From the NCBI GenBank assembly GCA_965215355.1, contig CBDCDJ010000007.1, forward strand, positions 3,782,001 through 3,846,000: 64,000 nt of DNA, read 5' to 3'. The position numbers were made by a program, and so were the translations under genes. The notes under the pieces were generated by a model. The model ran no database searches. It saw only the letters and a program-made list of their open reading frames with translations, and was not told the origin of the DNA. The DNA comes from CBDCDJ01 sp965215355. Its GTDB lineage: Bacteria; Deinococcota; Deinococci; Deinococcales; Trueperaceae. Positions 9,158-17,862 of this stretch are shown here, one piece after another. How positions within the stretch are numbered: position 1 is the stretch's first letter; each line of letters starts with the position of its first letter.

Positions 9158-10708
9158 CTACTCGCCGATTTCGACCTGCAGGAACTTGTCGGCGTTGAAG
9201 ATGGGGTGGTTGAGCACGCCCGTCACGCCGGGACGCATCACGCTGTAGCTGACCGGGTAGCGGATGTAGACCACGGGAATGTCCTCGACGACGAGGCGCT
9301 GCGCTTCTTGGTAGAGGGGCACGCGCGCCGCAAGCTCGGACTTGGTCGCCGCTTCCGCCACGATGTCCGCCACCGCCTCGTTGCTGTAGCCGTAGCGCTC
9401 GGCCCCGCTGGCGACGTAGAGCGGCTGGAGAAAGTTGTACGCGTCCCCGTAGTCGGCGAACCAGGACAGGTAAAAGGCGGGCGCGCGCCCGCTGATGGCC
9501 CCGTCGATAAGCGTGCCGAAGTCCACCTGGTTGAGTTCGGCGCGGATGCCCACCTCGCTCAGGTAAAACTGGATGGCCTCGTTCACGGCGATGGTGGTGT
9601 CTGAACGGGTGGACCAGATGGTCAGGTCGAAGCCGTTCTCGTAACCCGCCTCGGCCAAGAGCTGCCGCGCCATCTCCGGGTCGTAGCTGTAAGCTTGCAG
9701 CTCGGCGTCGTAGCCCTCGAGCCCCGGCGGAATGGGCGAGTTGGCGAGCAAGTCTTTGCCGTTGTAGACCCCGTCGATGATCGCCTGCCGGTCGATGGCC
9801 ATCGCCACGGCCTGGCGGACGCGAAGGTCTCTGAAGGGCTCGAAGCGCTGGTTGAGCGCGAAGTAGTAAACGGCCAACTCGGGCAGGGTTTGAATCATGT
9901 CCGCGTACTGCGGGTCACTGGTAATCTCTTCGAAGAGCGCGTCGGGCACGCCCGACACGTCCAGGTTGCCGGCCAAAAACTCCTGCCAGGCGATGAGCGG
10001 GTCGGTGATGATGCGGTACTCGACCCCGTCGATGGCGGGCGCGCCCGCAAAGTAGTCCTCGTAAGCTTCCAGGCTGAGGCTCGAGTCGCGCACGCGGTCA
10101 ACAAGCGTAAAGGGTCCCGTGCCGACCGGATTGCTCGACAGGTCTTCCCCCGGGGAAAGCGCGCTCGTCACCGCTTGGGAAACGATGTGCGCGGCGGGCA
10201 TCGCCAGGTGAAACAAAAAGGGCGCGTAGGGTTGGTCGAGCGTGATACGCACCGTTTGCGGGTCGAGCACCTCGATGCCGCTCAGCTCGTCCGCCTCGCC
10301 ATTTACAAAAGCCTCGACGCCGCTGATGCCCGCGTCCTCGAACACCCAAGACACCGGGCTCGCCGTGTCTGGATCGACCACCCGCTCGAAGGAATACTTC
10401 ACGTCCTCGGCCGTCAGGGGTGACCCGTCGTGAAACGTAACGCCATCGCGCAGGGCGATGGTAAACACGGTGGCGTCGTCGTTGACCTCGACATTTTCGG
10501 CCAGGTTGGGCACCACGTCGGTGCTTTCAAAGTCGTAGCGCATCAGGCCGTCGTAGAGTTTGGCGACGATGCTGCCCGTCTGCACACCCGAGGCGAAGGC
10601 CGGGTCGAGGGTTTCCCAATCCTCGTTCGTTGACAAGTGCAGCGTTTGCGCAAGCGCCGGGGACGCAAACAGTAAAGCGCCCAAAACCAAAAGTAAAAGC
10701 TTTTTCAC
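9158..10708 (-). CDS. Family 5 extracellular solute-binding protein (set 2)
   Basis: A 516-residue exported receptor of the second peptide-type importer. GGGGAGG precedes two consecutive GTG codons. The second (10708) is preferred because it gives a standard signal peptide (VKKLLLLVLGALLFASPALA). The family signature FHDGSPLTAEDVKYSFERV is present, followed by the two-lobed SBP_bac_5 fold. It shares little with the set 1 receptor beyond family motifs, so a different ligand is likely. Confidence 0.93.
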   Translation of the reverse strand: MKKLLLLVLGALLFASPALAQTLHLSTNEDWETLDPAFASGVQTGSIVAKLYDGLMRYDFESTDVVPNLAENVEVNDDATVFTIALRDGVTFHDGSPLTAEDVKYSFERVVDPDTASPVSWVFEDAGISGVEAFVNGEADELSGIEVLDPQTVRITLDQPYAPFLFHLAMPAAHIVSQAVTSALSPGEDLSSNPVGTGPFTLVDRVRDSSLSLEAYEDYFAGAPAIDGVEYRIITDPLIAWQEFLAGNLDVSGVPDALFEEITSDPQYADMIQTLPELAVYYFALNQRFEPFRDLRVRQAVAMAIDRQAIIDGVYNGKDLLANSPIPPGLEGYDAELQAYSYDPEMARQLLAEAGYENGFDLTIWSTRSDTTIAVNEAIQFYLSEVGIRAELNQVDFGTLIDGAISGRAPAFYLSWFADYGDAYNFLQPLYVASGAERYGYSNEAVADIVAEAATKSELAARVPLYQEAQRLVVEDIPVVYIRYPVSYSVMRPGVTGVLNHPIFNADKFLQVEIGE

Positions 10709-10987
10709 CACGTTATCCTCCCCAAAAATTAGAGTCTGAGCTGCAATGTACCACGTAAAGTGGAGCGCGCCCAGAGGTCGACTCGGCGGCCGACCACACA
10801 CAATCTTCTCGACTCGAGCAGCCAGCCTCCAAGCGACGAGGAAGAGCGACGAGTAGATAAGATTCAGTGTTCGTCATGCTCGTAACTCGTTGCACCTCCA
10901 ACCTCTGACTCGTCATCGCTCTCACCGGGTGAGCGGGTAAGTCAAACGTGGGGGCCGACGACAAGCATTCCTTAACTGAAAATAAGG

Positions 10988-11003
10988 TAGAGTGCAAGCC
11001 GTG
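10988..11003 (+). promoter_or_regulatory. Leaderless-type -10 box for the lipoprotein gene
   Basis: TAGAGT (10988-10993) is followed after 7 bases by GTG at 11001. An in-frame GTG at 10992 overlaps the box itself and is therefore unlikely to be the start. Confidence 0.55.
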
Positions 11004-11600
11004 CGGCACCTGTACTTTTTAGGGTTTCTGTTTTTCGTGAGCTTCTCGCTGACCGGCTGTTTGCTGCGGGGCGACGAAATGGCCCCCATCATCACCATCG
11101 TCGACCCGCCGAGCGGGGCGGTGCGGCGGGTCGAAAACTTGGAAGTGAGAGGCTACGCGCTCGACGACGAAGGGCTGGCGTCCATCCTGGTCAACGGCGA
11201 CGACCTGTTGAGTTACCCCGGCCTGCAGGGTGAAAAAGACAAGAAGCTCGTCGAGTTCGCTTTTCGCGTCACGCCGAGGGACGACCGGTTTGAGTCGACC
11301 ATCGTCGCCACGGACACTTCGGGCAGCGTCACCAGCTACACCTACGAACTGCAAATCGACACCACGCCGCCCACCGTGGAGCTGCAAGAAGTCACGCCGC
11401 TCAGCGGCGACCGCGTCCGGGTGCGCGGCGTGGCGCGCGACAACGACCTCGTCAAGTCCATAGACGTCGCCGGGCAAGCGCTGGCCTTCGTGGCGGCGGG
11501 CGAAAAAGAGTTCAGCGTCGACGTGGACGCCGCCCCCGACGCGACCGTTACGGTGGAGGACCGCGCGGGCAACGTCACGAGCCAGCCGCTCCGCCCTTGA
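11001..11600 (+). CDS. Putative lipoprotein with Ig-like fold repeats
   Basis: A 199-residue exported protein. A signal sequence ends in a lipobox (LTGC), so the mature protein should be lipid-anchored. Two similar beta-rich segments follow (IVDPPSGAVRRVENLEVRGYA and VTPLSGDRVRVRGVARDND), resembling bacterial Ig-like modules in which each starts with a PPSG or PLSG turn. No enzyme motif is visible. The TGA overlaps the TTG start of the aminotransferase gene, so the two may be cotranscribed, though no functional link is evident. Confidence 0.75.
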   Translation: MRHLYFLGFLFFVSFSLTGCLLRGDEMAPIITIVDPPSGAVRRVENLEVRGYALDDEGLASILVNGDDLLSYPGLQGEKDKKLVEFAFRVTPRDDRFESTIVATDTSGSVTSYTYELQIDTTPPTVELQEVTPLSGDRVRVRGVARDNDLVKSIDVAGQALAFVAAGEKEFSVDVDAAPDATVTVEDRAGNVTSQPLRP

Positions 11601-13054
11601 TACCCAAAACCTTGCAGACGCTTCAAGCCACCGCGCAGGCCACCTTACCCGTCAGCGTGAACGACGTGCTCGGCGGTCTCTCGCCAGGGCGCACGGTGGA
11701 CCTGGAAACTGCACACGGCAACGGCGACCTCATCAAGGTGCTGGACATCTTGGGCATCGGCGGGCCGTTTACGGTGACGAGTCCTTGGGAACTGCAAGAC
11801 GAGCGCGGGCGGCACCTCGTCAACGCGGGCGGCTACGCGGCGCTGCCGTTTGGAGAGATGTACCCTCCGCTGGTGAGTTTTGTCAAGCAGTACCTCGAGA
11901 CGAACGCCGCCATGAGTTTGCCGCAGCAGTCGGCCTCGGCGTGGCGGGCGGCCTTGGAAGCCAACCTCGTCGCCCTGCTCGCGAGAGAAGCGCCGAGCCA
12001 CGCGGACAGCCAGGTGTTTTTCTCGAACAGCGGCGCGGAAGCCGTCGAGGCGGCCGTCAAGTTCGCCCGGGCCGCGCGGCCGGGGGCACGTTACCTGCTG
12101 AATTTCACCAAGGCCTACCACGGCAAAACCCTGGGCGCGCTGAGTTTGACGCCCAACGAGGAGTACCAAAACGTGTTCAGGCCGATGCTGCCCGGCGTGA
12201 AGACGCTGCCCTACGGCGACGCGGGCGCTTTTCAGCGGGCGGTGCGCGAGCTGGGACCGAAGACGATCGCCGCCGTCGTCTTGGAACCCGTCCAGGGCGA
12301 GGCGGGCGTGATTACCCCGCCGCCCGACTTTTTGCCGACGGTGCAAACCCTCGCCGAACAGCACAACCTCCTCGTCATCGCCGACGAAATCCAGTCGGGC
12401 TTGGGGCGCACCGGGAGTTGGTTCGCCTCGACGGCGGGCGGGCTGGTGCCGGACATCGTCACGCTCGCCAAGCCCCTGGGCGGCGGCCTGGTGCCGGTCG
12501 GCGCGACCATTGCGCGCAAGCAAATCGTCAAACAAGCCCTGGGCGGTTTGGAGAGCAAGCGTCACTCGAACACCTTCGGCGGCGGCTCGCTGGCGATGGC
12601 GGTGGGGCTGAAGTCGTTGGAAATCATTCACGAAGAAGGGTTGGTCGAGCGCGCCCGAGTGAACGGCGAACGCGGTCTGGCCCGACTCCGGGAGATTCAA
12701 GCGCGCCACCCCGGTTTCGTCGAGGAGGTGCGCGCCTCGGGGATGTTGTTCGCGCTGCAACTGCGGCCGGTCGTCGCGTCGCGGTTCACGCCCGGCCAGA
12801 CCGAACTGGTCAAGCAACTCGGCAGCGCCCTCGCCATGCGCGCGCTGCACTTACGTGGCGTTCACGTGTGTTTTACCCTAAACGCCTCGCAAACCGTCCG
12901 GCTCACGCCCGCCCTCAACCTGCCCGACGATTTGTTCGAGGAAATGTTTAACCGCGTCGAACGGACGGCGCAGAGTCACCCCCACACCTGGCAACTGCTC
13001 TCCCAAACCCCGCTGCCGCGGCTGCTGCGCCTGGCGCGGTTGGCGCTGGGTTGA
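11597..13054 (+). CDS. Class III PLP-dependent aminotransferase
   Basis: A cytosolic, PLP-dependent enzyme of the ornithine/acetylornithine/GABA aminotransferase family, 485 residues. It shows the cofactor-phosphate motif FSNSGAEAVEAAVK, the conserved IADEIQSGLGRTG with the Asp that contacts the pyridine nitrogen, and the Schiff-base lysine in TLAKPLGGG. The N-terminal 50 residues and the C-terminal tail are longer than in acetylornithine aminotransferase, so the substrate is uncertain. The chosen TTG start overlaps the preceding stop (TTGA). A start further downstream is possible but would remove conserved N-terminal sequence. Confidence 0.88.
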   Translation: MIPKTLQTLQATAQATLPVSVNDVLGGLSPGRTVDLETAHGNGDLIKVLDILGIGGPFTVTSPWELQDERGRHLVNAGGYAALPFGEMYPPLVSFVKQYLETNAAMSLPQQSASAWRAALEANLVALLAREAPSHADSQVFFSNSGAEAVEAAVKFARAARPGARYLLNFTKAYHGKTLGALSLTPNEEYQNVFRPMLPGVKTLPYGDAGAFQRAVRELGPKTIAAVVLEPVQGEAGVITPPPDFLPTVQTLAEQHNLLVIADEIQSGLGRTGSWFASTAGGLVPDIVTLAKPLGGGLVPVGATIARKQIVKQALGGLESKRHSNTFGGGSLAMAVGLKSLEIIHEEGLVERARVNGERGLARLREIQARHPGFVEEVRASGMLFALQLRPVVASRFTPGQTELVKQLGSALAMRALHLRGVHVCFTLNASQTVRLTPALNLPDDLFEEMFNRVERTAQSHPHTWQLLSQTPLPRLLRLARLALG

Positions 13055-13164
13055 AGGGCAGGCGTCAGACTTCAGCAGTCAGAATTCAGAAGGTTGCAAG
13101 GGGTTGAAGCCGCCTGTCTCAGCTTTCGGTGAGGTGCGAATAAGACAGGCTCCGCCCGCGCGCC

Positions 13165-14292
13165 CTACCGCAACGCCCGCAGCACTTTGAAGCCCCCCGC
13201 CATTACAAGCGTTTCCCAGTAGGCGAAGCGCGCCAGCAAGTGTTCGTACTGGAGGGCTTGGTTGGCGACCAGCACCATCTCGCCGCCCGGCTCGAGGTGC
13301 CGATAAGCCGCGGCGATAAAGGCGTGGGGCAGCTCGAGCCGCACCTGTTTGCCCACGTGAAAGGGTGGGTTCGTCAGCACGATGTCGAAGCGCTCATCCT
13401 CTTTCAATTCTGAGTTTACGTCCGAGTGCAGCACGCGCAGGTCGAGGCCGTAGGCGCGAGCGTTGCGGTAGGTGCTGCGCACCGCCGCAAGGTCGTCGTC
13501 GAGCGCGGTGACTTCGGCTCCGGCCAGCGAGGCTTTGAGGGCCAGCAGCCCGTAGCCGCAGCCGAGGTCGAGGACGCGCTGGCCGCTCGGGTCGCCCAAA
13601 TAAGTCGCGAGCAGCAGCGCCGTGCCGGAGTCGAGCTTGCCCGCGGCGTAGACGCCCGGTTCCGCAACGAGGTTCAGCCCGGCGGCTTCGAACTCTAGGA
13701 GGTTGAGGGCTTGCGCCGCGCCGTTTTTCTTGAGGGCTCGAGCCAGCCGCCAGCCGCCGCTTTTGACGAGAATCTCGAGGTTGCCGAAGAGGGTTGCAGC
13801 CAGCTTCTCGTAGCGCTTGGCACCACGGTCTTTGTGCATGGCGAAGTAAACCGCGCCGCCGTCCCGAAGCGCCGCGTGCGCGCCGTTCAGTTCCGCCTCG
13901 ACGCGCAGGTTGCCCCGGTCGGTCGCCGGGAGCAGCAAAACGGTGTCGGCCCAGCCCGCGGGCGCGTCCCAGACCGCACCCGCCGCGAGCGTGACGTTGG
14001 GCGCAGCTTGAAATGTAACCTGAGTGCAGCGCAGGGCGGCGCGGGACGGCTCGAGGACGGTCATCGCCTCCGCCTTGTCCAACAGACCACAAGCCGCCGC
14101 GCCCGCGCTTCCGGTCGCGTCGAGGAGCGTCTCACCCGACACCTCGGCCCTGACGAACAGCTCAACGCCGCTCGCCAGGTCGGGGTAGCCGCGCACGCCG
14201 GGTTTGGTGAATACAGGTTTGGTGAATCCAGTGCCGCCCGCAGCTCGAGGCTCCAACGCGTGATACTGCTGCAACATCTCGTCAAACGTCAC
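13165..14292 (-). CDS. rsmC: 16S rRNA m2G1207 methyltransferase RsmC-like
   Basis: Predicted to methylate N2 of G1207 in 16S rRNA using S-adenosylmethionine. It has 375 residues, the same length as the Thermus RsmC. It is a two-domain protein: a degenerate N-terminal methyltransferase fold, then a catalytic C-terminal domain with the SAM loop VLDLGCGYGLLAL and the signature TNPPFH. Its GTG start has a -10 box 6 bases upstream and no Shine-Dalgarno. It is divergent from tsaD, with the two starts only 82 bases apart. Confidence 0.9.
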   Translation of the reverse strand: MTFDEMLQQYHALEPRAAGGTGFTKPVFTKPGVRGYPDLASGVELFVRAEVSGETLLDATGSAGAAACGLLDKAEAMTVLEPSRAALRCTQVTFQAAPNVTLAAGAVWDAPAGWADTVLLLPATDRGNLRVEAELNGAHAALRDGGAVYFAMHKDRGAKRYEKLAATLFGNLEILVKSGGWRLARALKKNGAAQALNLLEFEAAGLNLVAEPGVYAAGKLDSGTALLLATYLGDPSGQRVLDLGCGYGLLALKASLAGAEVTALDDDLAAVRSTYRNARAYGLDLRVLHSDVNSELKEDERFDIVLTNPPFHVGKQVRLELPHAFIAAAYRHLEPGGEMVLVANQALQYEHLLARFAYWETLVMAGGFKVLRALR

Positions 14293-14304
14293 GCTTCAAG
14301 TGTA
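14290..14304 (-). promoter_or_regulatory. Leaderless-type -10 box for rsmC
   Basis: On the minus strand TACACT (14304-14299) precedes the GTG start at 14292 by 6 bases. Confidence 0.65.
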
Positions 14305-14361
14305 CCGATTGAGGACGGGGGAGCGGTCGGTCCACAGCGCTTGGAGCGGCTCTCGCCGTGC

Positions 14362-14376
14362 TACTTTGAAAGTGTG
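14362..14376 (+). promoter_or_regulatory. Leaderless-type -10 box for tsaD
   Basis: TACTTT (14362-14367) is followed after 6 bases by the GTG at 14374. It is divergent from the rsmC promoter, with the two -10 boxes about 58 bases apart. Confidence 0.6.
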
Positions 14377-15423
14377 AACGCTTCCCCGCTCATCCTGGGT
14401 GTCGACACCTCTTGCGACGATACCGGCGTCGGCTTGACAAAGGGCGGCGCGGTGCTCGCCAACGTCGTCGCCTCGCAGACCGCACTCGCTGCGCGCTACG
14501 GCGGCGTGATGCCCGAGGCGGCGAGCCGCGAGCACCTGAGCGTCATCGACGCAGTGCTGCAAAAAGCGCTCGCCGAGGCGGGCGTGACGTTGCAAGACGT
14601 CGACGTGGTCGCCGCGACCTACGGCCCCGGCTTGGTCGGCGCGCTCCTCGTCGGGCTGACCTACGCCAAGGCGCTCGCCTGGTCTTTAGACAAAAAGTTC
14701 GTCCCGGTGCACCACCTGGAGGGGCACATCGCCTCGAGCCTGGCCGTGGGCGACGGGGCGGGTGAGGTCTCACCCCCCTTTTTGTGCCTCATCGCCTCGG
14801 GCGGGCACACGAGTCTGTTCGAGGTGCGCGCTTGGGGCGACTACCGCGAACTCGGCAGGTCCCGCGACGACGCGGCCGGGGAAGCGTTCGACAAGGTCGC
14901 GCGGCTGCTCGGTTTGGGGGCGGCGGGCGGCGCGGCGCTGAGCGAGCTGGCCTCACGCGGCAACGACGCGGCTTACGAGTTCACCGTGCCGCTGCGCACC
15001 CAGGACGGCTTCGACTTTTCGTTCAGCGGCCTGAAAACGGCGGTGGCGACGCTACTTCGAAAAGAGCCGGAAGCCGTCCCGGCAGACGTAGCGGCGAGTT
15101 TTGAAAAAACGGTGGTGGAGAGCTTGCTTACCGTGACGCAGCGCGCCGCCGAGGCGACCGGCCTCTCAAACGTCGTCATCGCCGGGGGTGTGGCCGCGAA
15201 CCGGCGGCTGCGCGCGCGTTTTGCCGAGACGGGTTTGAAAACGTATTTCCCGCCCTTGAGCCTAGCCACCGACAACGGCGCGATGATCGCCCTCGCCGCG
15301 GGCTACAGCCTCGCGGTTCAAGCCGACTGGACGGTCGACGCCGCGCCTTATTTGCCGCTCGACGCCGCTTTGAGAGACCCCGACCTGAGAGACCCCGACC
15401 TGAAAGACAACGCCTCGTCATAG
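14374..15423 (+). CDS. tsaD: tRNA N6-adenosine threonylcarbamoyltransferase TsaD
   Basis: TsaD transfers the threonylcarbamoyl group from TC-AMP to A37 of ANN-decoding tRNAs, with TsaB and TsaE. The 349 residues begin with the ASKHA-type LGVDTSCDDT loop, carry the metal-binding HHLEGH motif, and contain the conserved IASGGHTSL and FSFSGLKTAV blocks. GTG 14374 is selected by its -10 box; the conserved protein begins exactly there. The last 15 residues are an unusual tail with a repeated RDPDL unit, caused by a short tandem duplication. This tail overlaps the 3' end of bshA on the other strand by 76 bases. Confidence 0.96.
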   Translation: MNASPLILGVDTSCDDTGVGLTKGGAVLANVVASQTALAARYGGVMPEAASREHLSVIDAVLQKALAEAGVTLQDVDVVAATYGPGLVGALLVGLTYAKALAWSLDKKFVPVHHLEGHIASSLAVGDGAGEVSPPFLCLIASGGHTSLFEVRAWGDYRELGRSRDDAAGEAFDKVARLLGLGAAGGAALSELASRGNDAAYEFTVPLRTQDGFDFSFSGLKTAVATLLRKEPEAVPADVAASFEKTVVESLLTVTQRAAEATGLSNVVIAGGVAANRRLRARFAETGLKTYFPPLSLATDNGAMIALAAGYSLAVQADWTVDAAPYLPLDAALRDPDLRDPDLKDNASS

Positions 15424-16526
15424 GCGCGCCGGTACAGGGGGACTATTCTACTCTCGCCGAACTCGGTGACGGCTCGCTCACGGGCGGCAGCGGCAAACCG
15501 CGCGTGCAAGGCTTCGTCGCTGAGCAGTTTCAGCGCCGCCGCCGCCATCCCCTCGACATCTTTTTCGGCGCACAGAAAACCGGTCACGCCGTCCGCGACG
15601 ACCTCGGGGACGCCCCCGGTGCGGCTGGCGACGACCGGGACGCCGCTCGCCATCGCTTCCAGGGCCGCCAAACCGAACGACTCCTTGACGCTCGGCAGCA
15701 AAAACAGGTCGCAAACCGCGAGCACGTCCTCGACACGCGGGAAACTCCCCAAAAACGACACGCGCCCGCTGACGCCCAAGTCTGAGGCCAACTCGAACGC
15801 CTCAAACCGGTCGGGACCGTCGCCGACCATGAGGAGGCGCGCGTCCATGTGCTCGGCCACCTGAGCGAACACCCGCACCACGTCGCCGACGCGCTTCACC
15901 GGGCGAAAGTTGGAAACGTGGATGAGGAGTTTTTCGTCCCTGTGGGCGTAGGGCTGGCGCAACTCGGGGTTGGGGTGCGGGGTAAAGCGCGTGTGGTCGA
16001 CCGCGTTGGGAATCACGACGACGTCGCGCGTCACGCCCATCTCGAGCTTTGTATAGTCGGCGAGGTAACCACTCACCGCCGTGACGAGGTCGCTGTTTTC
16101 GATGGAATACTGGGTCGTGCGCAGGTAAGCCCGGTCGAGGCCGACCAGGGTCACGTCGGTGCCGTGGAGCGTGGTCACCACGACCGGGCGCGGCGCGGTT
16201 TTGACCATGTCCCGCGCTAAAATCGCCGCGGTGGCGTGGGGCACCGCGTAGTGCGCGTGAACCACGTCGATGCGGAACTCTTCGATGATTTCGGCGAGCT
16301 TCGACGCTTCGGCGAGGGTGGTCAGCGGTGCGTCGAACAGCGGGTAGGTCATCCGCTCGACCTGGTGGTAGTACACGTTCGGCTGCCCCAGCTCGGTGAG
16401 TCGAAACGGTACCCGGTCGGCGACGAAGTGAACGTTGTCGCCCTTCTCGGCAAAACACAGCCCGAGTTCGGTCGCGACCACGCCGCTGCCGCCCGCGCCG
16501 CCGTGGAGTAAAACGGCGATGTTCAC
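15348..16526 (-). CDS. bshA: Bacillithiol biosynthesis glycosyltransferase BshA
   Basis: BshA makes N-acetylglucosaminyl-L-malate from UDP-GlcNAc and L-malate, the first step of bacillithiol synthesis. It has 392 residues with a GT4 fold. The N-terminus (HGGAGGSGVVATELG) carries the donor-site glycine loop. VHAHYAVPHA and TLHGTDVTLVG are BshA-specific blocks, and KESFGLAALEAM is the GT4 C-terminal motif with the EX7E pair. The C-terminal SGSLRSGSLK tail is not part of the family core; it comes from the tandem repeat shared, in antisense, with the end of tsaD. The GTG start has no obvious Shine-Dalgarno. bshB and bshC are not in the window. Confidence 0.94.
   Translation of the reverse strand: MNIAVLLHGGAGGSGVVATELGLCFAEKGDNVHFVADRVPFRLTELGQPNVYYHQVERMTYPLFDAPLTTLAEASKLAEIIEEFRIDVVHAHYAVPHATAAILARDMVKTAPRPVVVTTLHGTDVTLVGLDRAYLRTTQYSIENSDLVTAVSGYLADYTKLEMGVTRDVVVIPNAVDHTRFTPHPNPELRQPYAHRDEKLLIHVSNFRPVKRVGDVVRVFAQVAEHMDARLLMVGDGPDRFEAFELASDLGVSGRVSFLGSFPRVEDVLAVCDLFLLPSVKESFGLAALEAMASGVPVVASRTGGVPEVVADGVTGFLCAEKDVEGMAAAALKLLSDEALHARFAAAARERAVTEFGESRIVPLYRRAYDEALSFRSGSLRSGSLKAASSGK
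15374..15411. repeat. Short tandem repeat in the tsaD/bshA overlap
   Basis: The unit GAGAGACCCCGACCT occurs twice in a row, followed by a third, diverged partial copy (gaaagac). It encodes RDPDL repeats in TsaD and SGSLR repeats in BshA on the opposite strand. The expansion explains why the two genes overlap tail to tail. Confidence 0.7.
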
Positions 16527-16651
16527 GCGCTTCTCGCGGGTAGAGGGTGCTCGAGCCCGGTCCGGTTCATGCGTCAGTCTAAGTCGCCCCGCGCCGCCGA
16601 ACGCGTCACACAGCTTACGCGCCTTTTGAATACTTGAATACGGGTGCGGGG

Positions 16652-16666
16652 TAAACTCACGTCGTG
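16652..16666 (+). promoter_or_regulatory. Leaderless-type -10 box for the DUF692 gene
   Basis: TAAACT (16652-16657) lies 6 bases before the GTG at 16664, with no Shine-Dalgarno between. Confidence 0.65.
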
Positions 16667-17506
16667 AAGCTCGCCGTCAACTACTCCCCGCAGGCCGCCG
16701 AACTGCTGCAGAGCGGGCTGATAGACATCGACCTGTTCAAGTGCCCGGACTGGGCCGGTTTGCTTGCAGAAGCTGGCAGAGTCGCACCCGTCTACGTCCA
16801 CTTTCCCCTCACCACGGGCGAGCTTCGAGACGCCGATTTGGACAGGGTCGAAACCCTCTTGAACGCAACCGACACGCCTTACGTCAACGTTCACTTGAAA
16901 GCGACGAACCAAACCTTTCCAAACATGGCGCTGAACACTCGAGACCCGCACGATATCCAACAAGTGACCGACTGGCTCATTACCGAGGTTAGACGTTTGA
17001 CCGCGCACTTCGGGAGTGAGCGCGTCATCGCCGAAAACCTCATCTACCGCGGCCACACCCTCGACACTTTGCGCCCCGCCGCGCTACCCGAAGTCGTCAG
17101 CGCCGTCGTCCGCGAGACGGGCTGCGGCCTGCTGCTCGACCTGTCGCACGCCCGCATCGCCGCGCACTACCTGGCGGTCGAAGAGCCGGGCGTGGCACTG
17201 TGGGACTATCTCGCGGCCTTTCCCCTGCACCGCCTCAAAGAACTGCACCTGACCGGCATCCTCTTTTTCGAAGAACGGGTGCGCGACCACTTCGGCTTTA
17301 CCCCATCGGATTGGAAAATCGTGCGGCGAGCGTTTCAGCACATCCGCGCCGGGCGTTGGGCGACGCCCGAGACGGTCGCCTTCGAATACGGCGGCATCGG
17401 CGAGATTTTCGAGTGGCGGAGCGAAACAGGCGTACTGCAGCGAGACCTGAACGAGCTGCGGGGGTTGCTGGACTCGAGCCGACCTGTAGCAGGTCGAAGC
17501 GCCTGA
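16664..17506 (+). CDS. DUF692-type multinuclear non-heme iron enzyme (MNIO-like), stand-alone
   Basis: A 280-residue TIM-barrel protein resembling the DUF692 (UPF0276) family, whose members MbnB, TglH and ChrH use a multi-iron centre to modify cysteine residues of peptides. Candidate metal ligands are His46 (VHFPLT), His77 (NVHLKA), Glu124 (AENL), Asp159 and His162 (LLLDLSHA), His195 (LHLTG), Asp208-His209 and Glu241 (AFEYGG). The GETGCGLLLDL-like core and the HLTG strand match the family pattern best. A sugar-phosphate isomerase-like (AP endonuclease 2 fold) protein is the main alternative. No partner protein or precursor peptide gene is adjacent; the next gene is a vapB antitoxin. The GTG start is fixed by the -10 box. 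Confidence 0.68.
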   Translation: MKLAVNYSPQAAELLQSGLIDIDLFKCPDWAGLLAEAGRVAPVYVHFPLTTGELRDADLDRVETLLNATDTPYVNVHLKATNQTFPNMALNTRDPHDIQQVTDWLITEVRRLTAHFGSERVIAENLIYRGHTLDTLRPAALPEVVSAVVRETGCGLLLDLSHARIAAHYLAVEEPGVALWDYLAAFPLHRLKELHLTGILFFEERVRDHFGFTPSDWKIVRRAFQHIRAGRWATPETVAFEYGGIGEIFEWRSETGVLQRDLNELRGLLDSSRPVAGRSA

Positions 17507-17643
17507 CCTTCCACTTTTTTCGTCGCTGAGTCGGTATGCCCCTCTACTCACAGCTTGACGAGGTTGTGGTGCAAACAGTCAATGAATTACTGAGACTATT
17601 TTGGTTCAGCCCGTGCTATTCTCTGTACAGCGGAGGTGCGTCC

Positions 17644-17862
17644 GTGCGAACGAGCATAACTTTAGATGACGAGGTGTTTCGGGAACTCTTGGAAATCACC
17701 CACGAAACGAACAGAACGCGAGCGGTACAGATTGCGGTAGAACGTTTCGTGCGCGACACCAAGCTCGAGCGGCTGCGGAAACTCAAGGGAAAGGTAAAGA
17801 TTCTTAGTAATGACGAGGTCGAGGCGGAGGAGTTGGACGAACTCGAGCGCCAAAGTGACTGA
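17644..17862 (+). CDS. vapB: VapB-type ribbon-helix-helix antitoxin
   Basis: A 72-residue antitoxin. The first 45 residues (RTSITLDDEVFRELLE, then NRTRAVQIAVERFVRD) form a ribbon-helix-helix DNA-binding domain; the acidic tail should wrap the toxin. A GGAGG lies 8 bases before the GTG, so this gene uses a normal Shine-Dalgarno rather than a leaderless start. It overlaps the start of vapC by 8 bases. Because the toxin gene is broken, this antitoxin is probably an orphan that could still repress its own promoter or neutralise other toxins. Confidence 0.85.
   Translation: MRTSITLDDEVFRELLEITHETNRTRAVQIAVERFVRDTKLERLRKLKGKVKILSNDEVEAEELDELERQSD

Noticed and set aside
11785..12951. 388-codon alternative frame inside the aminotransferase gene
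   Set aside because: Arg-rich low-complexity translation; the aminotransferase frame carries all catalytic motifs.
13069..13100. Similarity between CAGTCAGAATTCAG-like text here and the gap at 21646-21710
   Set aside because: Only short, loosely matching words; too little to call a repeat family by eye.
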